A DNA stretch of 64,000 nt, taken from NCBI RefSeq assembly GCF_048771995.1, contig NC_133027.1, positions 13,264,001 to 13,328,000 of the forward strand, written 5' to 3'. Positions 12,701 through 24,492 of this stretch are shown here, piece by piece. The position numbers and the translations under genes are program-made. A model generated the notes under the pieces. It was not told the origin of the DNA. It saw only the letters and a list, made by a program, of their open reading frames with translations, and searched no databases. Every line of letters starts with the position of its first letter. Position 1 is the first letter of the stretch. The DNA comes from Taeniopygia guttata (Eukaryota; Chordata; Aves; Passeriformes; Estrildidae).

Positions 12701-13500
12701 TTTTTACATTCCAAGGAATATTAACATATACATAGATTATTCATGCATGTTCTAGTGCTCTGAGTCATTGCTGACTTTCTGGTCAGATTAGAAAAATTTC
12801 CTTATCCTGATTGCTTTGATTTGTGCTGTGGGTGACAGGCTAAAGGAATCAGGGTGTGGTTTTGTGAGTGTGTAACTGAACTCAGACTTCAATCTAAGTG
12901 AAATATGTGAGGTTTTGAAAGAAACCATTCCTCATTTCAGTTCCATTTTCCTGTCTGTGCTTTCATGTTGATGGGAGTAAATGAGATGAAGCGCTATCTT
13001 AAACTAGTGTCCATATTTTTTTCTTTTTTGTGTAAGTTAGGATAGATAATGATTTTCTTACATAAATCTACTACTAAAAATATTCTCAGTCTTCTTCAGT
13101 TCTATTTCCTTTACGAATGAACAAAGAAATATGAAGATGGGGAAAAAAATCCAAGAGAATAAGAGCATACATATTACAATGGGCAAACAAAGAGTCTGGG
13201 AGTAACTGCAGGAAAAAAAGGAGAGTTAAGAAGAAAAAGAAAGGAAACAAGGAAGAGATTTCACTCAAAAATTTGCTGAATTTGTAATATCCCTTTAAAA
13301 GCTAGAAGCAGAACTGTACCAACTGATATCTGTATAATACATTAAAGAAATAGGCACTAAGCCTCCATAAAATTCCTACCCATCTGGAGACAACTGTAAT
13401 TAAGGGTGACCTCTTTTCTTTAGCTGTTACATCTCACAGCTTCTTTACTCTTTGTTTTTGCAAATGTGTTTACATATATTGTGTCTCCTAATTTGTGAAA
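9723..13500. other. AT-rich DNA, no recognised features
   Basis: No gene or repeat family is recognised. The region contains A/T-rich low-complexity sequence (for example 11560-11630, with TTATTATTATTATT) and a polypyrimidine-rich part near 11140-11235. The 115-codon open frame at 10587-10934 on the - strand resembles no known family. Confidence 0.5.
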
Positions 13501-16500
13501 CAGAGCACAGCAGAAAACAGTCTCATGGAGTGCGCTGATGTATGAATAATAATATAAATAATATATGCAAATCAGACCTGGTCAGAGTGGTTTTTCCCCC
13601 TACAGGGGGAAGCAAAGTGCTTCTGTTCCTGCTCTCCTTTGGGGCTTGCACATACTCTGCTTCCCATCATTTTGGGCGCCCCTTGTCATCTTCCTCTTCC
13701 TTTTCTCTGTGTTTGGCTGCTGACCATTATAGACTGGTTTTGTATTTAACTCTTTCAGACGTATGTTTGCACGTTTTTCTGTAAATGTTTAGCAAGATTT
13801 GTCTTCTATAAATAAAATGGGTGACTTTTTCACTGAAAAGTAGATCTGCTTGACACTTCAGGCCACCAGCGGATCATATCTCCAAATAGGGCTGGTAGAT
13901 AGCAAAGCTGGCAAATAACAAAACATTATCAGCAACCATCTTCCTCTGTGGGTGTCTTTGTTGGACCTGGTATAACATATAAACCTTCTGTTTCTTAACA
14001 TTCACCTATGCATATGTGTACATTATAAACACCTTGTGCACATGATAATGTATGCCTAGTCATTAACTAAAGCATTAATTTCTTTTTCATACAGCATCCA
14101 TATACTAAATCATTAAAAAAATGAGGTACTTTTGTGCAGTGAAAAAATGCCACAAAAACCTTCTCAGCTGCTGTTATTAGTCTAAAATCCTCAAAGTAGC
14201 AACTTAAATAACTGATAAGTAGCTTTTATTCTTTATGTAAACCCCATGACTTTATTATTAGCATTGGTGTTGCCACCTACCTTTACCGTCCCTTTCTTTT
14301 ACAAAAGAATTAGAATGACTAATTTTTCTTTTCTCCCTTGTGAAGCTTAAACTCTATTTTACATCTCCAACCGTTCTATTTTTTCACAAAACCTTTCCAA
14401 ACCTGCTTTTCAAAGTAGAGGGAAGCTTAAAAAAACCACAAGCTATCACAAACATTTGGACTGTTTGCTGCAGTCTCTGGTTCTGTAGCAACTTAACGCT
14501 GTCCTTCATTTCTAGGAGAGTAAACAAAATACTGCATTGCAGCAAATCTAATTTAAAGAGACACAATAGGGCAGAGGTCTGGATAAGTAAGGTTCAGTTT
14601 TGTTTGCCTCCTAGCAAAATATTAAAAGAAGCAAGAGACACACAGAGAAGCAACCTATTTGTTCTTTATTCCCTTTTTCACTTATCAAGACTTAAACAGA
14701 GCCCGGTAGACATGTTGTATTTCAACTGAGGAAGTCAGCAATATCCACTGCTGGTGGAATATCACAATGCTGATATTTAACATTGCTATGGTGAATACAG
14801 AAGGTATGAAAAACAGACATATAAATTAAAAATATAATGATTTGTAACTGCTTTAAGGTTATTTGCTTAAAATAATCAGATGACTTTAATAGCTGAAAAG
14901 TAAACAGTATTTTCCACTTTGAATAAGAGCACTGGAAATTAGGCAGATTGTAGCTATCATACAAGAACTCCAGACAAATATACAGACATTTTAAAATTGA
15001 GGGATTTAGTGAGTTTTATGCAGATCTCAGAGGCAAAATGTGCATTACCAGGGGAGTGAAAACCCACCAAAAAATAAGTTAAATGAGAAATATCTCTGCC
15101 TCACACTTGCAACAGTTGAGGTCCAGAGGACAGGGGCATAAAGTGGGGCTTGGCTCTGTCTGATTTTCTGTTTTTTTCTCAGCAGCAAAATGCAGAAAAT
15201 ATTCTTTTGGATAAAAAGAACTGTCCTACTGCTGTAGGATAGGGACCTCTCCCCACAAGATCAAGATGTTCCCCCAAGACCTGCTGTTTATGGGTCAAAC
15301 AAGGCAAGGTTGCTTCTCCAATGGGGTCTCCAGACAACGAAGCTTGGAGTAACCGAGCCATTAGAGTCCCTGGTGATTATTTTAGCAGCAGTGAGTGTTT
15401 CTTCATCTCCCAGCCTTTCTGCTTCTGTAGATCTCAGCATAACATTGCATGGTGGCATTCCAAGGACACCTGTTTCCCCCAGAAGCACTGGGGAAAGAGT
15501 GTCCTGTGTCCAATCCACATCCTCAAAACACCTGATTAGATGTGAGTGCTGCTGTGTCTTGCTTATTTGAAATCTATCTGTGTTTTTAGCTCTCAGGATG
15601 GAAGTTTAATATCTTGTATGAACTTGTTCTTTCCAATAGCAAGTGGCCTGTTCTGAAATCTGCCTCTCTCCTTTTCTTCCCCAATTTACATAGTAATCAC
15701 ATGAATGAACAGGAATAGTCTCCATTTACACCCTGCTGCACTCAGACCCTCACTACAGGGGCACTGCTGGGTGAATCCAATGTACACCTTTGGGTGAGAC
15801 CCCCCTGTCAGCCCAAGGCAGCAGAGCAAGGGCAGTCAGTCAGATGGACAAACCCACCCTTGTCCATAGTCCTGCAGGTTAAATCGCCTTTTTGCCAAAC
15901 ACAGAAAATGAGCTGACGCTTCTTAAATGGAAGTTGAGCATAGTGTGCTTGAAATGGAAGTGGCATTTATCCACATGACTTTCAGTTTACATACCATGAA
16001 CCTCTTTTTGTGCACAGCTTAGTCCATGTGACTTTATATATCAATTTCTTACAGGTTAACACTTGATGCAATTGCTTTAAAGGTTTTCTATCCCTTTTGG
16101 AGGACATATCTGCTGAGGTCTGAACCCTCCCTCCCATGGAAGGAGGTTGAGAACAAGATGGAATCTGCCCACTTAATTATCTTTTCACGTGGCAGTTATA
16201 TTTCTTTAAAAGCATGCTGTGCTTTGCACAGCTGATGAAGAATTTAATCTAAATCCTGATCTGTAAATACAGCCTACACACTGTACTGGCAGCTATGTTG
16301 GTGTTTTTGTAGGGACTAAATAAAATTCTCTTTGGTGTTAGTAAGTTGCATATTAGCCTTTCAAGTAGTCCAAATGTAAAAATAATTAAATTCCTTTATG
16401 TAATAGAGGTTTATGAGACTATAAGGAAAGCTGCCCAAAATGCAGACCAGAGTGGGAGTTAAGCCAAGTGTTGTCTCTGGAGTCTGAAGCCAAATGAGTG

Positions 16501-19500
16501 TTTATTTTTTCAGACCACAACACTTCTACAATATATTTGCTTTAAATTGAAGGACATAAAGTAAAGTTTATATGTCACATCACTCCTTTGGGTGGTAAGA
16601 GGCTCTACATCCCCCAGGAAGCAGATGGGGCTGCTAAAGGTAATGTCAAACCTGTGGGTATCAGATACCAGCATGAAATCAGCCTGATTATTGTTTATAT
16701 CTCCCTCACATCAACCAAGATTTCTTGTTTCCTCACAGAGCACAGAAGCTTCTCATGCACTTGTAGTCACACACACACATTCTTTCTTTTCTGGAAACAA
16801 TCATATCCTGGCATGATTCCTTTGATGTGCTCTGGACTTTGCTTCCCTGTTGACACAAAAAGAACTTCAGTGTGAACAAATGGGCAAAAAATATTAAAAA
16901 CCCCAAATATTACTCTCTTGAAATCATGTGCAAACTTTTGCAATAGCACAAAGATATGGCCAAACAAATGCTTTCAATAGCCAAATGAAAGTAATTTGCA
17001 CAGAAATGTATAAATAAGATGCAGTAAAAATAATTTCTAATTGTTTACTCATGATAAGAAAGGATCTGCCTCTTCAAAGGGGCAACTTGAAGCTTGAGGC
17101 CACTAACAATCAATTTGTATTTATAAATATCTTGATGCTTTCTGCTAGAGTGGGAAGAGCTTTCTTGGTTTTATGTTTGCTTTTGACAGTCTTAACTGAG
17201 CTTTCATATACTGAATTTTCTCACAAGAGTTGTTACAACATTTTGATGTAATTCTTGTTACAGATGATTAGAAAAGCTTTTTAATATGCCTTATAAATTG
17301 CAAATGATAAAAATATTTTTAATTTCAGAGTAAAGGATAAAGGGAAATTGGTTGAATGGAAATGATAAAATGGGTTAGCTATGTAAGATTGTAATAATTT
17401 CTTTCATTCTAAGGTGTAACAGCAGTAGGATTTGTAATGAAAAGTTTCTTTTTATTGTTGCTTTTTAATCTCTTTTTATTTTTTTTCCTTTGTATTTGTA
17501 TTTGTGCAGGGACGAAAAGATAACATATCACAAGAGAAGCTGGAACTCAAGAGTCAATGAAAGTCCGATGATGAAGATGCTGTCTTGGGACTAAGACAAC
17601 CCAGAGGCAATTCCTTTTTCTGCAAAAAATTCAGCGTACTGTGACTTTGAGCAAGATATTTCAGGCTATGTTCATAAATAATTTTTTTGCCAATTATTGT
17701 TGTTTAAATCCAGAATATTGGTCTTCAAAATCCCCTTGCTGTCCAACTGCAGAACTACTTTGATTTTCTTGGTGCCTGCAATTATATTCGTAAATTCCAA
17801 AGGCACTCACTTTTCGTCTGCCTTCAGAGCTGATCTACACTGCTGAATATTGAAATAATCTTTGAGCCAGATGGTGAGCTGCAGACAGATTCTTCAGTCT
17901 GATGGTTACAGCACTCAGCTGAGATGTAAATAGACGTTGATTTTAGCCTTCATAGTCATGGGTTTATTATTTACAGGAACTAGAACAGCTTCAATAGCAA
18001 ACTGAGGGAGTTACTCTTCATCACCAATAAGATTTCATGGTCTGAAGGTAGGAAAAGTCATGTGGGACATGACAAAAAGAGATTTAAAGCGTTTTCACAC
18101 TTTCACCCAGCTGGTATGGAAGTAATGTGCTTATCATGAGAACTGAAGGGAACAGAGAGAGAGTGTTCTGTGATGGATCTGCAGAGGGACAGATTGATCT
18201 CTGACAGCTCCAGTTTCACCTCCAAGCTAAAAAGGGATGGGGTTAGCCCAGGAACCCAAGTTTGGGATGGATGACATTGGGCAACTCAACCCCTTTTCCT
18301 CACTCTAGGAAACCATACGCTTTGTGAGTGTCACACTAAGATACTCCCAGTTTCTCACTGTGAGGTAATGTGGGGTTTTAAAATAAACACATCAATGGGT
18401 TTGGTATAAATTTATGTCAGATCTTGTCTTCCCTATATTTATGACTTGTTATGCTCCAGTGACAGTAAAAGCAAGCCTTGCTACCCCTTGTACTGGGAAG
18501 CATCCTACCTAAACCAGGGATGGGGATTCCAAAAGATGGCTGAATAATCAGATTCTTTTAGATACCTGTTTATTCACCTGGGAAATGTGAGTAGTTACAG
18601 TCCTCTAAAAGGTGCTGTGACCAATGGGGATAAGTACTTTAATAACTGTGAGACACATTCATATTAGGGCAATGTGAACTTCATGAGCATATTTAGAATA
18701 GAAATGCTACTGAGTAAGGACATTGTTTTTTCTTATTTTGCAGAGAGATTCTTATATTATTAGAGTGGTATTTATCACATTCCGTTATTTTTTTTTCTTG
18801 GATAAAACATGCATTAAAATATAGAAGATAGTTGCATCTTGAGTTTGACAGCAGAAAATATACTTGAAGCAGAAAATAGTTAAGGTAACATGGTTCAGAA
18901 AGTCTGGTTAGACAAGAGAGTTGGTAAGAAATGCTTTGTTTTACTCTTAAAATGCTTTTGAAGTTAAGTGTTTGAGGCTGAAAAATCTTGCAAAGACATT
19001 CTAAGCCTAGAAATTCAGCTTTTTACTGCTTGTAAACTGATCTGTCATGAAATGATCATTGAGTGGGATATTAAAAAAATTTGTCAGTTATTTTTAAATG
19101 AGAAATGTTATGCTGCCTCTGGTCTAGGATGGATTTTAAACTTTTATTTGTATTTTTTTAAGGTGAAATTTTAATAAAAGAACACAGAGCCTATTTGGTA
19201 CTGACTAAAGCTACTCTGTTGTCTTACATGTTTGAGATATATATATGAGATTTCTGAGAACTCTAATCTTGATTTCCATTTTTCAGACAGGCAATTATAC
19301 CACACAAATCATACTGTCATTGTTACTGCTTTCATAGTGTCTGGGAGCATCACAATCCAGGGTGTTTAAGCTACAGTGGGCTGTTTCCACACAATCTATA
19401 TCAATCTCAATATGCACATTTGCCATTTCTCATTGCCAGTTTCTTACTGGAATCTACACTAGTGTGTCTGCATCTCAAAGAAATCAAAGAAAAAGTGACT

Positions 19501-19660
19501 GGGAGGGGCTCAGACAGCCCTGCTCATTTCCTCTGTCCCAGTGAACTGCACTCTAATATATTTGACTCACCGAGAGACAAGGGCACTTCTATCCTATCCA
19601 AAAAGGTATAAAGAACATTTAATAATTTTCCCCATTCTAGAAACATTTGACATATTTGGA
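13501..19660. other. Unique-looking DNA with a possible poly(A)-signal block and a possible splice acceptor
   Basis: No gene is recognised. Around 13540-13830 there is a GC-richer block with an ATGCAAAT octamer, a 7-bp hairpin (TTCCCCC, 13594-13600, with GGGGGAA, 13605-13611) and AATAAA at 13811-13816. A polypyrimidine tract ending in GTGCAG lies at 17509. The remainder is AT-rich, with only short frames. Confidence 0.4.
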
Positions 19661-20470
19661 TCTCAGAATGGGTTGGAATGGACCTTTGGAGATCATCTAG
19701 TCCAATCCACCTGCTAAGACAGATTCACTGAGGGCAGGTTGCCCAGTGTTGTGTCCAGCTGGATTTTGAGTATCTCTGGAGAAGGAAACTCCATGACTTT
19801 GCTGGGCAGCTTTCACCTCCTTCCCTCTTCATTTGATTTTTGCACTGTAATATTTCAGGATTTCTTCTCATTTTTCTTTTTTTTTTTCTTTTCCCCAGAA
19901 TACATTCACATTGTTCATCATTATTCTGCTATTTTGTTCAATTGCCTTGAGTTACACCATATATTTATTTCACATTTTTCATCTTAGTAAGATGGTTTTG
20001 AAATGTAATCCTGCCTTCCAAAGTGGTGACCCTTACTCCAAACTCAAAACTTCAATAACAGGAAGCTTATTAAGTCAAATACTATGTAGCACCAGATCTA
20101 GGACCATTACATCCCTCTTGCCTCCTTCTTCCAGGTTGTCAATAAACAAATGATATCTTCTTGTTAAGTAGCATTTTCAAGCCAGCTGCATGTTGACCTT
20201 AAAGTTGTCTTACCCACACTCCAGTGCTTTTGTTCTCTTATGCAAATGTCATGTCAGACAGTGTCAAAAGCTTTATTAAAGTCATGATATGTGACATCCT
20301 CTGTTCTTCTTCCATTCATGGGGCCTCTTAGGCTGTCACAGAAAGAAATTAGGTTGTTTTGACATGGTTTGTTCCTGACAATTTCATGTTAGCTTTTAGC
20401 AGATCCTTACAAATAGACTGTTTGATAACTCTCTAGAGTCATCTGGGCTGCATGAATTAACTTTAATCAA
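19661..20470 (-). mobile_element. CR1 LINE fragment(s), 3' UTR and ORF2 pieces
   Basis: Two CR1 pieces in the same - orientation. 19661-19850 is the 3' UTR, beginning near a decayed tail and containing 'ggttgcccagtgttgtgtccagc'-type sequence. 19985-20470 is the ORF2 reverse-transcriptase region: the - strand at 20257-20283 reads DFNKAFDTV, a conserved RT block, followed directly by a stop. Between them lies a T-rich stretch (about 19862-19895) and loss of similarity. This may be one element with an internal deletion and low-complexity growth, or two insertions. It cannot code for protein. Confidence 0.8.
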
Positions 20471-23400
20471 GGAGAGCAGAAAAAAGATTTTTCACGGAGG
20501 CTGCCCATCCAGAAATTGGGTAACCAAATGGTGGTATTGCTTTGTGGCCCCAAACTTTACATCTCTTGTCACTCTGAGTAATAGATTTTGAAGGGCTACA
20601 GGAAGGATAAAAATTAAGGCTGCCCTGTGTTTTTATCTGCTTTATCAAATCCCTTTGAGCACCTCAGAACAAAAGGTGGCACAGAGGAAAAAATGATTTC
20701 TGAACTACCTTAAGGATAACTAGAAAATATGTAGTTTGATACTAGCTAAAAACTATGCATCTGAACTAGTCTAAACCATATTCTTACTTTTATTTCTTTT
20801 CCTCTTCAACTGTTATAGGTTCTTTGAGGGCAGGATCTTATTTAGTATGTATTTGAGAATTGTTTCTCCAGAGCGTACTGTGCTCTGTGGCTAGATACTC
20901 TTTCATTTTTTTCATAGAGAACTGTCAGCATTAAAAACTCCAAATTGTTTTCAAAACTAAGAAAAGAATCTACAATTTGTGGGATTTATACATATATATA
21001 TGTATATAATTTATATATATTTATATATAAACATTTTCTGAGCTCATTTTTTAGACACTTTTAATATTCTTACACCACAGGGACATAATCTTTTTCATCT
21101 TTCTTTATTTCCTAATTAAGAAATGTTGAAAGTACTATTTTCAAGTCCTGGAAGTTTATGGAGGATTCTGTGTGTGATTAAGCCATGAGAGCTTTAAACT
21201 GGGTTGAGAGTACTATAGTGGGAAATAGCTTTGCTCTTACATCAGGAATTTATGTTCACAAAACATCTGAAAATTACAGATTTTAATTCATTAAGGAAAA
21301 AATATAAAATTTTAGTTAATGTATGCACACAGGATTTTGGATAGTCACCCTCGAAACACAAACTTCTGGTTTTGGGATCCAGAGAACAGATGAAAAAAAC
21401 ATGAGGAAAATATTTATTTCATGCATATTTCAAGGGATATTTAGTGTCTTCCCAAATAAAAATGAATATTTACAGCACCTAAAGTCTGTTTGGGAGCCCA
21501 TACTGTTAGCTCATGAACTGGGAATGATGCCCAGTTATGATATTATAAACTGAAAACCTTCATCTCCTCCTTTCATAACAGAGTATATTTGACTCTTTTC
21601 TCTGATGTGAGGATGAGTGAGATATTGGACTATATCAAACAAAGTAACAACAGAGAGAATAAATCTTATGATGCAATTATTCCAGGGTGGGAAGCAAATC
21701 AATAAATCAAGTAAATATGAAAGTGCATTGGAAAGGTCTTCTATTTTCAACAAACCAAGTGGAAAATACAGTAAATGCCCCTTAAAATCTCTCCTAAAAA
21801 TGGAGATCCCTAAACTGACCATTCCTAAGATAAAGTAATCCATACTCTAAAAGAGACTTGCTATTTTAGGAATGTTCTTTTGCTTCCCTTCTTAAAAAAT
21901 ACCCAAAACCAATGAAGAAAAACCAAACCCCATTATCTTATAGTAAATCTCCACTGGTCTTGAAATGACTTTCCTCTCCCTTCTGCAAAAACAAACTTTT
22001 AGGCTTTTAACTGAACAACGTTGTAAGACAATATTTGAAAATCTTGAAGTTCTCCATGTTTTGTTGAAAATGTTAAAAATGTCTTTAATTTCATTATCTT
22101 TGTACCTTAGAACTTGATCCTGAAAAATCCCTGATGTGCTCTAATAATATAAACTCTTATGTCTATAATGTTGTGTAACAAATTATCTTCAGCAGATACG
22201 TGACTATGCAATCGCTATGCAGGAATTTAATAAAATATGTCCCAATTAAACTCATATGTTTGAGGAAAAAATCCTGTCTCAAAACAAACACCGAAAAGGG
22301 ACACAGGATGAGACTTTAGCTTGTGGATTACTAGATTTGCACTCAGTTAAATGGAAAATAGATTCATCTGAGTTCTTTTGGCAGAGGTTTACAAATATAC
22401 TTTTTATCACTTATGGTAGCGAAGACAACTTCATTGTTCTAACAAAGAGGTCTGGCAATACAGTGCATCAGATTTTATGAGCTTGGCCTTACAATTTCAG
22501 AAACAACAAATGAGAAATGAGACTAAAAAGTGAGAACTACCAGAACTCCATGTTCTTCTTGGCTCTGCAGCAGATGCTGAACCTGGCTGAACATTTACCT
22601 TTACATACCTCCTGCTTAGACCTGGAGTGCCAGGTTAAATACATGATGCATGATCGTGGTTCTTCAGCTGTGATTTAGGTGCATTACCTACATGCCATTT
22701 TTTGTAGATTCAGTATGATTAATTTCCAAAGCCACATTGAACAGATTCTTTTTCTAATCAATTCTACTATGCTGAAAAAGTGCAACTAACCTTTACAGAA
22801 CCAAGCAAATTTCTGACAGATTTAATGGTGGCTGCTGGATAAAAAATAGCTAAATTTATCATTCATTGCAGAGGCCATTTCTTCAAACTTTACTGACAAT
22901 TCAGGAAGTATGAAAGGTCAGGAAGCACTTCTGTGCTCAGAAAAGGGAGTAACAGATTGCACTGCAAAGCCAGGCAAACTGGGACACTCAGTCTTTTTAT
23001 GCCCTTGAACTGGGACAGTGTGTTTCAGCTAAGGATTTGTCATCACTGGTGATCCACAAGTTTTCTATTGTATGACATCTCAATTTCAGAAAGACATTGC
23101 TATAAAAGTTTTGGTTTGTTTTATACTGGAAAAAATAGGAGCAGTCAAACTGCATTAAAAGTGTTGGTAACAAACAGATAAAATACTCTAATGATACATT
23201 AAGGATCCACTGATCACAAACTTATGGAATTTTAATAGATGTGGGATTTAATCTGCTCAACAGTTTTTTACACTATTCTGTAACAACATTATCACATTTA
23301 ATGGTATATATTATCTTCTATTCTATGAAGAAATTCCTATTACACATAACACTAATGTGTATAACAAATTGAGTTAAACATAATTATTTAACAAACTGTA

Positions 23401-23640
23401 ATATTGTCATTAAAAAAAGGAGATGTGTATATAAAACACTGGGAGAAGGTAGGTAAGACATAGGAGAGTGAAGCTAGACTACCTGAAAATGCTCTGTCAT
23501 TAATTCCTACCATTTAAAATTATTTTTATAATTTCTAAAACAATAAATATTTTTGTAACTCTGAAGGATTATGCAGATGGAAAGGAATTTTAAGTTCTAT
23601 TTTCTCAGAAAGTTGGAAACACCATTTATTATAAACATAT
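20471..23640. other. AT-rich DNA, no recognised features apart from the TA repeat
   Basis: No gene is recognised. Open frames of 60-102 codons at 20463-22480 on both strands overlap one another and show no recognisable motifs. No repeat family beyond the TA-rich repeat was identified. Confidence 0.5.
20988..21030. repeat. TA-rich simple repeat with an 18-bp palindrome
   Basis: Alternating TA-type sequence. The first 18 bases (20988-21005) form a perfect palindrome centred on ATATAT. This is probably a decayed microsatellite. Confidence 0.85.
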
Positions 23641-24340
23641 TGGGTAGGTTCGGGCTACCCAAATCCAAAAGGCAATCTTTATTTCCCAGGAACCAGGAAT
23701 ATGTTGAATTCTGTTAGAGATGTAAAGAAGCAAACCAGGGCTGGTGGTGAAAGCAAAGTGGTGCCATACTCAAAACCAGAGGAGGTCTGTGAAGTGAATG
23801 TTGTATAACACATTGTACACACAAAACCTCTGCCAAGAGGTTTCCATCTTGGCTGAACAGTGTGGGAGAAGGATTGTGCCAAAACCCAGGTGGGACATTC
23901 TGGGACAAGTGAAATTTGCAAAAGTTGCTGTGAGAAGGGCAACATGTTCTCCCTCATGCAAAGGAAGGCTGGAGAGGAGTATTGTGAATCATCTGCAGCA
24001 CCCTCATGTTCATAATTCCTTGCAGGAGCTGTCAAACTATGTTTCTGACAGCTCGTGGGATAAAGCTGGCATAAGAATTGTTCCAGCAGGACTGCTTGTA
24101 TCTCCCTGGAGACAGGGGTCTCAGCCCAGGGACAGAGACAGGAGCAGCCCTCCTGCTTGCAGACCTGCAGTCTGAGAGCTGGACTTCAGACACGAACAGA
24201 GCTCTGAAACAAATTTAAAAAACAGATTGACAAAAGCTTTGTGGAAGAGAGGCTTGAGAAGAAAAAAAGGCTTGGTCAGTGGTTCTGGAGGAACTGAGGG
24301 CTCTGTTCTTATCAGCTCTCTCCATCCCATCAAGTTCAAA
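23641..24340 (-). mobile_element. Unclassified GC-richer block, possible LTR
   Basis: The block is clearly richer in GC than its surroundings and carries open frames on both strands. Read on the - strand it ends with AATAAAG, a short tail and then a hairpin (7-bp arms TGGGTAG 23641-23647 and CTACCCA 23655-23661). In this direction the right-hand terminus would be CA and the + strand left edge is TG, as in an LTR. No target-site duplication or primer-binding site was found, and I do not recognise the family. Alternatives are a transcript 3' end or a unique sequence. Confidence 0.3.
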
Positions 24341-24476
24341 ACTTTCAGTCATTCCCTGAATTCCATGAGGCTGCTAGCAAAGAGGGTGAGAGGAATTCAC
24401 TGCTGACAGCATGCAAACTGTGGAGCCCTGTGAAGCATAAAAATGTGAACAAAGACCAAAGCTTTTTTCATGAGAC

Positions 24477-24492
24477 TTTTTTTTTTTTTTTT
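24477..24492. repeat. Poly(T) run, 16 bases
   Basis: An uninterrupted run of 16 T. No adjacent retroposed sequence is recognised, so it is listed only as low-complexity DNA. Confidence 0.95.

Noticed and set aside
23641..23661. The hairpin with loop GTTCGGG as part of a tRNA T-arm.
   Set aside because: The stem is 7 bp instead of 5, the loop does not fit the T-loop consensus, and no acceptor stem or anticodon arm surrounds it.
23679..24175. Overlapping frames of 118 and 125 codons on opposite strands.
   Set aside because: No motifs are recognised, and several frames are open at once, which fits low stop density in a GC-richer block more than coding.
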